DNA from: Candidatus Woesearchaeota archaeon
Lineage (GTDB): Archaea; Nanobdellota; Nanobdellia; Woesearchaeales; GW2011-AR15
DNA length: 40,076 bases
Assembly (NCBI GenBank): GCA_016935095.1
Contig: JAFGRO010000047.1
Span: forward strand, 1 to 40,076
Direction of reading: 5' to 3'
Part shown: piece by piece, positions 7,650-16,158 of the stretch
Numbering within the stretch: position 1 is the first letter of the stretch
How the letters are laid out: every line of letters begins with the position of its first letter
Program-made: the position numbers and the translations under genes
Notes under the pieces: generated by a model
What the model saw: the letters and a program-made list of their open reading frames with translations, nothing else
What the model was told of the DNA's origin: nothing
The model's database searches: none

Positions 7650-7769
7650 GGAATAAGCCTTTAAATCGGCGGACAAGCCGCCTAAAGCCTTAAGGGAAAC
7701 AGATTAAGGACTACATCACCTAAAAACACGGTGAGTAGTCCGAATAAACTGATGTTTTTGTATTATTCC
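7650..7769 (+). ncRNA. Candidate structured RNA upstream of metK
   Basis: The 120-nt segment is closed by GGAATAA (7650-7656) with TTATTCC (7763-7769). Inside are a strong hairpin, GGCGG-ACAAG-CCGCC, near 7668-7682, and the hairpin of the 51-nt repeat at 7703-7753. A metK TATA box lies downstream of the segment (about 7791), so most of it should not be in the metK mRNA; a SAM riboswitch is therefore unlikely. It could be a separate small RNA or a hairpin-type mobile remnant. Strand and ends are inferred from base pairing only. Confidence 0.4.
7703..7753 (+). repeat. 51-nt hairpin repeat, copy A
   Basis: Identical at 49 of 51 positions to 24097-24147, which lies inside the T-loop intron of tRNA-Glu. 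The core folds as GGACTAC, one bulged A, TCACC, a 9-nt A-rich loop, GGTGA, GTAGTCC. The flanks ATTAA and GAATAAAC are conserved too. A stable hairpin with a single bulged base resembles hairpins recognised by IS200/IS605-type (REP) transposases, but no such transposase is in the window. Confidence 0.85.
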
Positions 7770-7790
7770 AATCAGAATAATTCTATCAAT

Positions 7791-7841
7791 AAGATATATA
7801 AATAAAACACATGTTTTCAAGCTTATCTAATCTGAGGAGGT
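7791..7841 (+). promoter_or_regulatory. metK promoter and strong ribosome binding site
   Basis: A TATA box (GATATATAAATAA, about 7793-7805) precedes the ATG at 7849 by roughly 45-55 nt, placing transcription start near 7825. GAGGAGGT (7834-7841), a near-perfect Shine-Dalgarno sequence, lies 7 nt before the ATG and is the strongest in the window. Confidence 0.65.
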
Positions 7842-7848
7842 AAAGAAG

Positions 7849-9036
7849 ATGAGCGTATTCGGGAAAGGAAAAATATATTTTAGTTCTGAAAGTGTTGCAG
7901 AAGGACATCCGGACAAGATGTGCGATATGATTAGCGATTCTATCCTGGATGCTATATACAAGGATGACCCTAACGCAAGAGTAGCTGTGGAATGCCTTGC
8001 AAAAACAGGATCAATAATGATCGGAGGGGAAGTCACAACCTCAACTTATGTTGAGATACAGGATGTTGTAAGAGATACAATAAGAAAAATAGGTTATGAT
8101 GACCCCAACTATGGCTTTGACGGCGATGGCTGCGGAGTCTGGCTTAATATTTCAAAGCAGAGCCCTGATATTGCACAGGGTGTTAATGAAGAAGAAGCAG
8201 ACGGCAAAGAAGGAGCTGAACAAGGTGCTGGCGACCAGGGAATGATGTTTGGCTTTGCAACTAATGAAACAGAAGAATACATGCCACTTGCTATTTCATT
8301 GGCACATAAACTTGTTGCTAAACTAGCATCTGTTCGAAGGCAGAAAATTCTTAAATATTTAAGGCCTGACGGCAAATCCCAGGTTACAGTTGAATACAAT
8401 GAAGGCAAACCTGTAAGGGTTGATAAGGTTGTCATTGCAGCTCAGCATAATCCTGAAGCCACGCCTGAGCAGATTAAAAAAGATATTATCAGGGAGGTTA
8501 TTAAGCCAGTATGCAAGGACTGGATTGATGAGGATACTGAGTTCTTTGTGAATGGCACTGGAAGATTTGTCCTCGGGGGGCCTGTTGCTGATACTGCATG
8601 CACAGGAAGGAAAATCATAGTAGATACCTATGGCGGTATTGGAAGGCACGGCGGAGGCTGTTTCTCAGGAAAAGACCCTTCAAAAGTAGACAGGAGCGGT
8701 GCTTATTACGGAAGGTATGTTGCAAAAAATGTAGTTGCAGCTGGACTTGCAGATATGTGTGAAGTGCAGGTTGCATATTGCATTGGCGTTGCAAAACCAA
8801 TGTCCGTATGGGTCAACACATTCGGCACAAACAAGATTCCTGAAGAAAAAATTGAAAAATTAGTTGAAAAACACTTTGATTTTCGACCAGCTGAGATAAT
8901 AAAGCAGCTTAAGCTAAGAAGGCCAATCTACAAAAAAACAGCATGCTACGGACATTTCGGCAGAGACGATCCAGATTTTACATGGGAGTATGTTGATAAA
9001 GCAGATATTCTGAAAAAAGAAGCAGGCTTGAAGTAG
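7849..9036 (+). CDS. metK: S-adenosylmethionine synthetase, bacterial-type MetK
   Basis: A 395-residue full-length enzyme making SAM from methionine and ATP. Motifs seen: GHPDK (19-23, ATP site), [12 protein letters not shown] (126-137), [16 protein letters not shown] (268-283, phosphate-binding loop). These belong to the bacterial/eukaryotic MAT family, not to the distinct archaeal MAT family usual in archaea, so acquisition from bacteria at some point in the lineage is likely (inference). Regulatory context: the divergent HTH-CBS gene and the structured region at 7650-7769. After the stop the sequence is T-rich (9040-9060), suitable for archaeal termination. Confidence 0.95.
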   Translation: MSVFGKGKIYFSSESVAEGHPDKMCDMISDSILDAIYKDDPNARVAVECLAKTGSIMIGGEVTTSTYVEIQDVVRDTIRKIGYDDPNYGFDGDGCGVWLNISKQSPDIAQGVNEEEADGKEGAEQGAGDQGMMFGFATNETEEYMPLAISLAHKLVAKLASVRRQKILKYLRPDGKSQVTVEYNEGKPVRVDKVVIAAQHNPEATPEQIKKDIIREVIKPVCKDWIDEDTEFFVNGTGRFVLGGPVADTACTGRKIIVDTYGGIGRHGGGCFSGKDPSKVDRSGAYYGRYVAKNVVAAGLADMCEVQVAYCIGVAKPMSVWVNTFGTNKIPEEKIEKLVEKHFDFRPAEIIKQLKLRRPIYKKTACYGHFGRDDPDFTWEYVDKADILKKEAGLK

Positions 9037-9135
9037 AGCTTTTTATTTTTTTTACTTTTAACATAAATAAAAGGAATGGCTAAAACTAAGTTAGTCCATG
9101 TATTCTTTATTATAAGAGAAAAAGAAATAAAATAA

Positions 9136-9363
9136 TTATTTTGTACTATTCAACAATTTATATTCAATATCAGCTGAGTCACAAGCTTTAATAACTTTAT
9201 CTAGTAACAAGGATTCAGTAACTACTAAATAATATGGTTCTGATTTAGATTTTTTTTCTTTGACATAAATTTCTAACATACTAGAAACTTCCTTATCAGC
9301 ATCTTCTATATGAGTATTAACTGAACCATAAAATCCCTTTTCTAGTTTAACCACTATTGTCAT
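9136..9363 (-). CDS. Small hypothetical protein
   Basis: A 75-residue protein with predicted alternating strands and helices and no recognised domain, signal peptide or Cys motif. Polar and charged composition suggests a soluble cytoplasmic protein. The ATG at 9363 (MTIVVKLEKG) is preferred to a TTG two codons upstream. It lies alone between the metK terminator region and scpA, on the scpA strand but 156 nt downstream of scpA. Codon composition fits its neighbours, so it is probably real. Confidence 0.55.
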   Translation of the reverse strand: MTIVVKLEKGFYGSVNTHIEDADKEVSSMLEIYVKEKKSKSEPYYLVVTESLLLDKVIKACDSADIEYKLLNSTK

Positions 9364-9519
9364 ATGCAATATATACTACGTTTTCGCTCATTTTAACCTC
9401 AGAAAAAATCTTTTACATATAAATCTAATCCAACAAAAATTCCTTCTCTTTCCAAATAAAAAGCTCTTTCCCTATAAATACATAGGAAAAATCTTCCTAA
9501 AATAAAGAAAATTACGCTT

Positions 9520-10263
9520 TCAGTGTGCAACTTTCCCTTTCAGCATCTTTATCTCAATCTCGCCGAAATGCTTTTTCTGCACAAGGTTAATCTTTCTCTG
9601 GTTGTCCAAATGCAGCAGGGGAATAAAAGTATAGACAATATCTATTCTTTCTTTAGAGGGCAATAATAAGTCAAATGTCAGTTTCACGGCTTTTTTTGCA
9701 TTTTTTGTGAAAAAAGCAGTTATCTGATTATACACGTCTTTTATCACGAGTGAGATATCTCTTGGCTTTTCAGGCACAGTAACTTCAGGAGCATCACTTA
9801 CTATAGGTTTTCTCCTTGCCTGGACATCCAGCGCTTTTTCAAGGGCATTTACAAGGTCGAAAACAGAGACTTTCCTTTTTCTGGGCTGGGGTGTCCTAGG
9901 ATAGATTGTGGGCTTATTAAGGAGAACTTCACTGTTTCCGCCATTATAATCAAGCAGCTCTTCAAAATAATCCTCTTCTGTGCTCTGCATAGATGCAATT
10001 AATGAATCCAGGCCATTGATATCATCTTCCATAAGCTTAGTGGATTTCATCTTGAGCAGGATTGCGCTGGCAAGAATTACTTTTCCGGAAATCCTGAGGT
10101 CCATCTCCTTCATTTTTCTCAGCCTCTGGAGGAATTTCCTTGAAAGCTCGCTCACATTGATATCCCAGGGGTCCATCTGCTCTGATTTCACAAGGTCATA
10201 GATTATTCCCTGCCAAGTTATCTCGTCTTTATTAAACAGAAGGTCAAATATTTGCTGTTCCAT
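9520..10263 (-). CDS. scpA: Segregation and condensation protein A
   Basis: A 247-residue kleisin. ScpA bridges the heads of SMC ATPases in chromosome condensation. Family signs: the N-terminal IFDLLFNKDEITWQGIIYDL segment, the DPWDINVSELSRKFLQRLRKM region (31-51), the helix with ILASAILLKMKS (64-75), a variable acidic linker, and a C-terminal winged helix (about 170-240; VYTFIPLLHL, then the QKKHFGEIEI strand). No smc or scpB lies nearby. The promoter carries a palindrome-over-TATA element at 10288-10306 that recurs in front of the acidic gene upstream. Confidence 0.93.
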   Translation of the reverse strand: MEQQIFDLLFNKDEITWQGIIYDLVKSEQMDPWDINVSELSRKFLQRLRKMKEMDLRISGKVILASAILLKMKSTKLMEDDINGLDSLIASMQSTEEDYFEELLDYNGGNSEVLLNKPTIYPRTPQPRKRKVSVFDLVNALEKALDVQARRKPIVSDAPEVTVPEKPRDISLVIKDVYNQITAFFTKNAKKAVKLTFDLLLPSKERIDIVYTFIPLLHLDNQRKINLVQKKHFGEIEIKMLKGKVAH

Positions 10264-10287
10264 CTTTTTTTAATTGTAACATTATGT

Positions 10288-10306
10288 ATACTGGTATATA
10301 AATGTT
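10288..10306 (-). promoter_or_regulatory. scpA promoter with palindrome next to TATA
   Basis: On the minus strand this reads AACATTTATATACCAGTAT. The TATA box runs into TATAC-CA-GTATA, an inverted repeat, 25 nt before the scpA ATG. The same 19-mer with one change occurs at 11434-11452. A protein bound to the palindrome would compete with or assist TBP. Confidence 0.6.
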
Positions 10307-10382
10307 TTGAAAATGAAATAATTGAATTTTAATTAAAAAATTAAAGAAAAATTAGTCCTTTTTTAATATATTTATTTTTAGT

Positions 10383-10440
10383 AATTAAGGAAGAAAACAC
10401 GTTGCCCTTGCCTTAAAAACATGATGTCACTCAATTTAAT
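10383..10440 (-). repeat. Structured repeat, partial copy 4 (last hairpin only)
   Basis: Read on the minus strand, this resembles the third hairpin of copy 1: AATTGAGTGA pairs with TTCCTTAATT (one mismatch, two G-U pairs) around a loop with AAGGGCAACGTGT, of which AAGGGCAACGTGT is identical in copy 1. The first two hairpins are missing. It lies in the spacer between scpA and the acidic gene, which otherwise shows only AT-rich sequence and the scpA promoter. Confidence 0.55.
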
Positions 10441-10485
10441 AATTATATATTTTTAAGAAAATTAGAATAAAAAAGAAAGGATGAT

Positions 10486-11382
10486 TTATCTCTTCCCAAA
10501 ATTAAAATGATCCATCAGATTAACTTCAGGAAGGGGATTTTTAAATTCTTTAGGCTTTTCCGGAACAGCATGGGCTTTAGTTATTTGTTCTGTTTTCAGC
10601 TCATGGATTCCTGCTGAAGGTTGATTTTCAGGCCGGGATTCAGGTAATTTGGAATCTAAAATAGATTCCTCATTAGGGTTTTCTTCAACATCAATAATGA
10701 ATTCATCATTTTCAGATGAAGCTTCAACCTCTTTTTCCCTGGAACTTGAATTCCCGGTCTCCTGGGCATCATCATAAAAAATCAGGTTATATTCGTTTGG
10801 CTTTTCCGCCTGGTTTTCAGTATTTTCTTCAGGCTCTTCTCTCTCATCTGTTACCGGCAAGGGAACATCTGATAAAATATCCTCTTCTTTCTTATCAAAT
10901 TCAGGAGCCGTTTCTGGTTTGGAATATATGCTGCCTGCATCTTCATCCATAATCTCCTTAAGTGTTTTATCGCCTGAGAACAGGTCGTCAGTATGAACAG
11001 GTTTTAATTGTCTGGTTTCAGGTTTTTGTGATGGTTTTTTCTTTATCTCTGTTTCCTGTTTTATCTCAATTTTTTCTTCTTCCACAATCTCATCTGCTTT
11101 AATTTCTTCTTTTTGATATCCTTTTACAGGCACAAAATAATCCTTTTTATTAAAATCCGTTTTTTCAATCAGGTCATTAATCTCCTCCTGTTTTGAATTG
11201 TATTTCCTTCTTTCAAGGGATTTATCAATTATTGATTTCTTATTATCAAAATCCTGGGTGACTTTTTTTTCAGTACATGCTATATTTCTAGCGAGTCTCA
11301 TTGCTTCGGTTGCACTGGCAACTAATCCTGTTTTTCTAAGGGTTTCTGCAAGCATATTTACATTTTGGGCTTCTATCATCAT
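10486..11382 (-). CDS. Acidic, mostly disordered protein with a small helical N-terminus
   Basis: A 298-residue protein I do not recognise. Residues 1-35 look folded (MLAETLRKTGLVASATEAM followed by an Arg-containing helix). Residues about 75-280 are rich in Glu, Pro, Lys and Asp and probably unstructured. The last residues, NLMDHFNFGKR, are hydrophobic-aromatic and could be a docking peptide. A good Shine-Dalgarno (GAGGAGTGAT) precedes two adjacent ATG codons. It lies upstream of scpA on the same strand and shares the promoter palindrome with it, so a joint role in chromosome maintenance is possible but unproven. It is divergent from ileS. Confidence 0.75.
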   Translation of the reverse strand: MMIEAQNVNMLAETLRKTGLVASATEAMRLARNIACTEKKVTQDFDNKKSIIDKSLERRKYNSKQEEINDLIEKTDFNKKDYFVPVKGYQKEEIKADEIVEEEKIEIKQETEIKKKPSQKPETRQLKPVHTDDLFSGDKTLKEIMDEDAGSIYSKPETAPEFDKKEEDILSDVPLPVTDEREEPEENTENQAEKPNEYNLIFYDDAQETGNSSSREKEVEASSENDEFIIDVEENPNEESILDSKLPESRPENQPSAGIHELKTEQITKAHAVPEKPKEFKNPLPEVNLMDHFNFGKR

Positions 11383-11416
11383 ATCACTCCTCTTCTTTTA
11401 AATTGAAATTATATAA

Positions 11417-11452
11417 TAGTATACTAAATATTGATACTAGTATATAAATGTT
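11417..11452 (-). promoter_or_regulatory. Promoter of the acidic gene with two palindromes
   Basis: Positions 11434-11452 read AACATTTATATACTAGTAT on the minus strand, 18 of 19 matching the scpA element. A second perfect 10-bp palindrome, TAGTATACTA, lies at 11417-11426, about 20 bp downstream of the first and so on the same helix face. This looks like a pair of operator sites around the TATA box and start site. Confidence 0.55.
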
Positions 11453-11529
11453 GTGGTTTTTTAAATCTAAAATTATCAATAAAATATATATAAAACCTGA
11501 AATTACTTATCTAAAATAAAGGTATAATC

Positions 11530-14500
11530 ATGCAAAAATATGATCCGGTAACAATTGAGCCAAAAATATTGAAATTCTGGCAGGACAATAAAGTATTTGA
11601 AAAAGCCAGAAAAAAGAATCAGGGAAATCAGAAGTTCTATTTTCTAGACGGGCCGCCATACACTTCCGGGAAAGTCCATATTGGCACAGCCTGGAATAAA
11701 TCCCTTAAGGATATGGTTCTCAGATACAAGAGAATGCAGGGCTTTGATGTCTGGGATCGTGCTGGATATGATATGCACGGCCTGCCTACAGAGGGCCGCG
11801 TACAAAAAAAACTCGGCATGAAAACAAAAGAAGAGATCCTTAAATTTGGTCTTGATAAATTCATAAAAGAATGCAGGAATTTTGCAGTTACCAATCTAAA
11901 AATAATGAACAGGGATTTTCAGAGATTAGGTGTATGGATGGATTTTGAAAATGCCTATCAAACAATAAAAAATGAGTATATTGAGGGAACTTGGTGGCTT
12001 GTTAAAAAAGCTCATGAAAAATCTCGTCTGTATGAAGGCCAGAAGACTATGACCTGGTGTGCGCATTGCCAGACAGCCCTTGCAAAACACGAGCTTGAAT
12101 ATAAGAATGTTACAGACAAGTCAATTTTTGTTAAATTTAGAATAAAAGGCAAAGAAAATGAATATCTTATAATCTGGACAACTACGCCATGGACAATTCC
12201 GTTTAATCTGGTAGTAATGGTCCATCCAGAGCTGGATTATGTTAAAGCAAAAGTAGAAAAAGATATATGGATTGTTGCTAAAGGCCTGGCAGCAGGCTTT
12301 ATTACTGCAGTCTGCGATAAAAAGCTTAATATAATTGAGGAATTCAAAGGTGAAAAACTAGCCGGCTTAAGATACGAGCACCCTTTTGAAGATATTCTTG
12401 GAGATGAATATGACAGGCTGAGAAAAAAATCAGACAAGATATTTTCAGTTGTTCTTTCAAGTGAATATGTTGATTTGTCTGCAGGAACTGGTTTGGTGCA
12501 TACTGCACCAGGCTGCGGTCCTGAGGATTATGAAGTTGGCCACAGGGAGGGAATTCCTCCTTATAATACCCTTGATGAATCCGGGATCTTTTCCCAGGAG
12601 ATGGGTGTTTTTGCAGGCTTAAAAGCAAAAAAAGACGATAAGATATTTATCCAGCAGCTTGAAAAAAAAGGCGCGCTTGTTGCCATAACTGAGGTTGAGC
12701 ACGATTATGCACACTGCTGGAGATGCAAAGAGCCTGTTGTTTATAAAACAACAACCCAGTGGTTCTTTAAAGTTGAGGACATGATTCCGAAGATGCGCAA
12801 ACTAAATAAAAAATGCTACTGGGTGCCTGACTGGGCAGGCTCAAGCCAGTTTGATTCATGGCTTGAGAATTTAAGGGACAACGGCATTACAAGGCAGAGG
12901 TTCTGGGGAAGCCCGCTTCCGATATGGAGATGCGATAAATGCAAAGACTATGTTGTTGTTGAATCTCGCGATGAGTTAAAAAAATTAAACTCTTCAAAAA
13001 TTCCTGATGACCTGCACAGGCCATGGATTGACAAGGTAACAATTCCATGCAGCTGCGGCAATATCATGAAAAAAATTCCTGATATAATGGATGTATGGAT
13101 AGATGCCGGCACTTCTTCATGGAGCTGCCTGGATTTCCCGCACAGGAAAGACTTATTCAAAAAGCTGTATCCTGCTGATTTTATTCTTGAGGGCAAGGAT
13201 CAAATCAGGGGCTGGTTTAACCTTTTATTTGTGGCAAGCATGCTGAGCATGGAAAACATGAGTTTCAATGCATGTTATATGCACGGCTTTGTAAATGATG
13301 CACAGGGCAGGAAGATGTCAAAGAGCCTTGGCAATATAATCTCTCCTTATGAAGTGATTGACAAGTTCGGCGCAGACACATTCAGGTATTATTCAATTTC
13401 AGGGGCAAATCCCGGAGTTGACTTAAATTATAATTTTGATGATCTGAAAATCAAAAGAAGGAACATTGAGATATTATGGAACCTGTATAATTTTTTAGAG
13501 GATATTTCCAAAACATGCGGAATCAATCCTGCAAAGATTCCTAAAACCATCCTTAAAAATGCTTCTGTTGAAGAGAGATATATGCTCTCTAAATTAAATT
13601 CAGCTGTTAAAAAATCCACAGAGCTGATGGACTCTTATTTTATTGAGCAGGTGCCTGTAGTGATTGAAAACCTGTTTTTGGACCTGTCCAGGACATACAT
13701 ACAGATGGTCCGTGAAAAAATAAGTTCAGGGACATTAGCCCAGAAAAAGGTAGTGCTCTATGTGATTTATAATGTATTAATTGAAACACTGAAATTATTT
13801 TCAATTGTATGCCCTTTTATAGCAGAGCAGATTTACCAGAACCTAAATGAAAAATATTCCCTTAAAACAGGCTCTGTCCATTTATTCAAATGGCCTGCAT
13901 CTGACAAAAAACAGATTGACACTGAAATCGAGGCGAATATAGAAATAATGCAGAATGTAATGCAGGCAATATTGAATGCAAGGGAAAAGGCCCAGCTCGG
14001 GATAAGATGGCCTTTAAAAGAAGTGATTATTGAGACTTCTGACAAAACAACAAAAAAGGCTGTTAAAGAACTGGAAGAGCTGATAAAAACACAGACAAAC
14101 ATCAGGTTACTGGTTGTCAAAGAGCACTTTAACGAAGCCAAAACAAAAATCAAAGTGAATTTTAAGACACTTGGCCCTGAATTCGGGGAACTGACTCCGA
14201 AAATAATCGCGGCAATTGCAAATGAGAGCGATGCTGCAATTATGAAAAAGCTTGAAAAAGGCTCTTATGACCTCATTGTTGACAGGAAAAAAATCACAAT
14301 AAAAGACCAGCATCTTGTAAAAGAGAAAATCATTCCTGAAAATTATGAGCACAGCTCTTTTGCTAATGGTGAGGTTTATATTAATAAAGAGAGGTCTTTT
14401 GAGCTTCAGGGCGAGGGTTTCTCCCGAGAGATTATAAGAAGGGTGCAGCAGTTCAGGAAAAAGGCAGGATTGCAAAAAACCCAGGATATAGACTGTTATA

Positions 14501-14673
14501 TTCTTGCAGAGGATGAATTAAAGACATACCTGATTGAATTTGAGGACCTTATCAGGCAGAGAATTGGCGCGAAAAAGATTGAGATTTCCGCTAATGACTT
14601 TGATGATTATTATCAGTTCAAAGAAAAAGGAAACATTCGCGGCCTGAAGTTTGAAGTTTTTATGAAATGGTAA
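11530..14673 (+). CDS. ileS: Isoleucyl-tRNA synthetase
   Basis: A 1047-residue class I synthetase charging tRNA-Ile. Catalytic motifs are complete: HIGT (50-53, the HIGH box) within FLDGPPYTSGKVHIG, WDRAGYDMHGLPTE soon after, and KMSKS (595-599). The CP1 editing domain lies between (TTTPWTIPFN and GTGLVHTAPGCG regions), followed by an anticodon-binding helical domain and a C-terminal extension as in archaeal/eukaryotic-type IleRS. Cys pairs in CAHCQTAL, CWRCKEP, CDKC and CSCG suggest zinc sites. A TATA box (about 11484-11496) lies 35-45 nt upstream. Copy 2 of the structured repeat begins about 50 nt after the stop. Confidence 0.96.
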   Translation: MQKYDPVTIEPKILKFWQDNKVFEKARKKNQGNQKFYFLDGPPYTSGKVHIGTAWNKSLKDMVLRYKRMQGFDVWDRAGYDMHGLPTEGRVQKKLGMKTKEEILKFGLDKFIKECRNFAVTNLKIMNRDFQRLGVWMDFENAYQTIKNEYIEGTWWLVKKAHEKSRLYEGQKTMTWCAHCQTALAKHELEYKNVTDKSIFVKFRIKGKENEYLIIWTTTPWTIPFNLVVMVHPELDYVKAKVEKDIWIVAKGLAAGFITAVCDKKLNIIEEFKGEKLAGLRYEHPFEDILGDEYDRLRKKSDKIFSVVLSSEYVDLSAGTGLVHTAPGCGPEDYEVGHREGIPPYNTLDESGIFSQEMGVFAGLKAKKDDKIFIQQLEKKGALVAITEVEHDYAHCWRCKEPVVYKTTTQWFFKVEDMIPKMRKLNKKCYWVPDWAGSSQFDSWLENLRDNGITRQRFWGSPLPIWRCDKCKDYVVVESRDELKKLNSSKIPDDLHRPWIDKVTIPCSCGNIMKKIPDIMDVWIDAGTSSWSCLDFPHRKDLFKKLYPADFILEGKDQIRGWFNLLFVASMLSMENMSFNACYMHGFVNDAQGRKMSKSLGNIISPYEVIDKFGADTFRYYSISGANPGVDLNYNFDDLKIKRRNIEILWNLYNFLEDISKTCGINPAKIPKTILKNASVEERYMLSKLNSAVKKSTELMDSYFIEQVPVVIENLFLDLSRTYIQMVREKISSGTLAQKKVVLYVIYNVLIETLKLFSIVCPFIAEQIYQNLNEKYSLKTGSVHLFKWPASDKKQIDTEIEANIEIMQNVMQAILNAREKAQLGIRWPLKEVIIETSDKTTKKAVKELEELIKTQTNIRLLVVKEHFNEAKTKIKVNFKTLGPEFGELTPKIIAAIANESDAAIMKKLEKGSYDLIVDRKKITIKDQHLVKEKIIPENYEHSSFANGEVYINKERSFELQGEGFSREIIRRVQQFRKKAGLQKTQDIDCYILAEDELKTYLIEFEDLIRQRIGAKKIEISANDFDDYYQFKEKGNIRGLKFEVFMKW

Positions 14674-14721
14674 TTGGAATAATTTAGTTTTTCTTTTTTA
14701 AATAATTTCTTCTTATTTTTG

Positions 14722-14865
14722 TTATTGAGGGATATCGCTTGTTGCCCTTGATGTGATTGTAAAAGTCCCTCAATAACTCCCTCTTCTTATAAAATCAAAA
14801 GGGGCGCTTGGGGAACTTCAGGTTTAATGTTAATGAGCAATCAGCAAATCTCACCAAGCCTAAAA
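14722..14865 (-). repeat. Structured repeat, copy 2
   Basis: Read on the minus strand this copy has CTTGGTGA paired with TTCCCCAAG (one mismatch), CCCTTTT with AAGAGGG, and a perfect 11-bp stem TTATTGAGGGA/TCCCTCAATAA (14766-14776 with 14722-14732 in plus coordinates). The loop of the last stem contains AATCACATCAAGGGCAAC, identical to copy 1. It occupies most of the ileS-deoB spacer and is antisense to both genes. Confidence 0.8.
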
Positions 14866-14929
14866 CTAAAATTTAAGTAAATTCAAAGAATAAATATTTT
14901 AAACAACTTAATCTTTTTAATGTTTTATA

Positions 14930-16099
14930 ATGGTTTTCAGAAGAATATTCATCATTGTGCTTGATGGCTGCGGAATTGGCCATATGCCTGATGCTGATAG
15001 GTTTGGAGATAAAGGAGCAAATACTCTTGTTAATCTTTCTAAGGCTGTAAATGGGTTGCATTTGCCGAATTTGGAAAAATTAGGATTGGGCAATATTGAT
15101 TCTGTTAAAGGCCTGAAAAAAGTTAAATCTACAGCATGTTACGGGAAAATGGCTGAGCAGAATCCTGCAAAGAACACAGATGCAGGCCACTGGGAGATGA
15201 TGGGCTTTATCAAAGATCCTGGGTTTCCAGTTTATCCTGATGGTTTCCCTGATGAGCTGATAAATGAATTTGAAAAACAGATCGGAATTAAAACACTTGG
15301 GAATTACCCTGCTTCTGGAACTGAAATAATAAAAAAGCTTGGCAAAGAGCATTTAAAGACAAAAAAGCCGATTGTCTATACTTCAGCAGACAGTGTTTTC
15401 CAGATAGCGTGCCATAGTGATGTTTATCCTGTTGAAGAACTGTATAAAATGTGTGAAACCGCCCGTAGATTATGCATTGGAAAATGGGAAGTCGGCAGAG
15501 TAATTGCAAGACCGTTTACAGGCTCTCCTGGTAATTTTATGCGGATTAATGAAAAAAGAAAGGATTATGCTTTGCCTTTTGATCAGGAAACTGTTCTTGA
15601 CATTTTAAAGGAAAAGGGCTATGAGACAATTGCTTTCGGAGAAGTTGGGGAATTGTTTAATATGAAAGGAATTACAGAGTATGTTCATACTAAAGACAAT
15701 AAGCAGGGCATAGATTTTATTTTAAAGACAATGAAAAAAGATTTTGCAGGAATTGTTTTCGGTAACCTGGTTGATTTTGATATGTTGTATGGGCACAGGA
15801 GAAATCCTGATGGATTTAAAAAATGCATTGAAGATTTTGATAAGAGCCTTAAAAAAATAACAGATGATTTAAAAGACAATGATCTATTAATCCTGACAGC
15901 CGACCATGGCGATGACCCTACATTCAAAGGGACTGACCATACTCGTGAATATGTTCCGTTGCTGGCTTATGGGAAAAAATGCAGACAGAATATTAATCTT
16001 GGAATAAGAAAAACATTTGCGGATTTAGGCAGGACAATTGGAGAGAATTTTAAAGTTGAGATTGAAGAAGGGAGAAGCTTTCTTGGGTTAATAATATAG
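14930..16099 (+). CDS. deoB: Phosphopentomutase
   Basis: A 389-residue enzyme of the alkaline-phosphatase superfamily interconverting ribose-1- and ribose-5-phosphate. Metal and catalytic motifs: LDGCGIG with Asp12, KNTDAGHWEMMG with the phospho-acceptor Thr83, NLVDFDMLYGHRRNPDG, TADHGDDPT with Asp325 and His326, and DHTREYVP with Asp336 and His337. The acceptor loop is KNT rather than the common KDT, but the Thr is kept. This is the bacterial-type DeoB, rare in archaea. Together with nucleoside phosphorylases it feeds pentose into central metabolism, joining RpiA at 38191. A TATA-like box about 30 nt before the ATG implies a leaderless or nearly leaderless mRNA. Confidence 0.95.
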   Translation: MVFRRIFIIVLDGCGIGHMPDADRFGDKGANTLVNLSKAVNGLHLPNLEKLGLGNIDSVKGLKKVKSTACYGKMAEQNPAKNTDAGHWEMMGFIKDPGFPVYPDGFPDELINEFEKQIGIKTLGNYPASGTEIIKKLGKEHLKTKKPIVYTSADSVFQIACHSDVYPVEELYKMCETARRLCIGKWEVGRVIARPFTGSPGNFMRINEKRKDYALPFDQETVLDILKEKGYETIAFGEVGELFNMKGITEYVHTKDNKQGIDFILKTMKKDFAGIVFGNLVDFDMLYGHRRNPDGFKKCIEDFDKSLKKITDDLKDNDLLILTADHGDDPTFKGTDHTREYVPLLAYGKKCRQNINLGIRKTFADLGRTIGENFKVEIEEGRSFLGLII

Positions 16100-16158
16100 A
16101 TTCAATATGAAATATTTAAATAGTGGTTTTATTACTCATATGTAAAAGAGGTGAAATT

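Noticed and set aside
7703-7753. H/ACA or C/D guide RNA identity for the 51-nt hairpin
   Set aside because: There is no pseudouridylation pocket and no convincing pair of C and D boxes; only a bulged A interrupts the stem.
7650-7769. SAM riboswitch in front of metK
   Set aside because: The metK TATA box is downstream of the structure, the main hairpin recurs inside a tRNA intron, and no known SAM-riboswitch core is seen.
12344-12628. Minus-strand frames inside ileS (this and several others)
   Set aside because: All are complementary to conserved synthetase domains and lack start signals.
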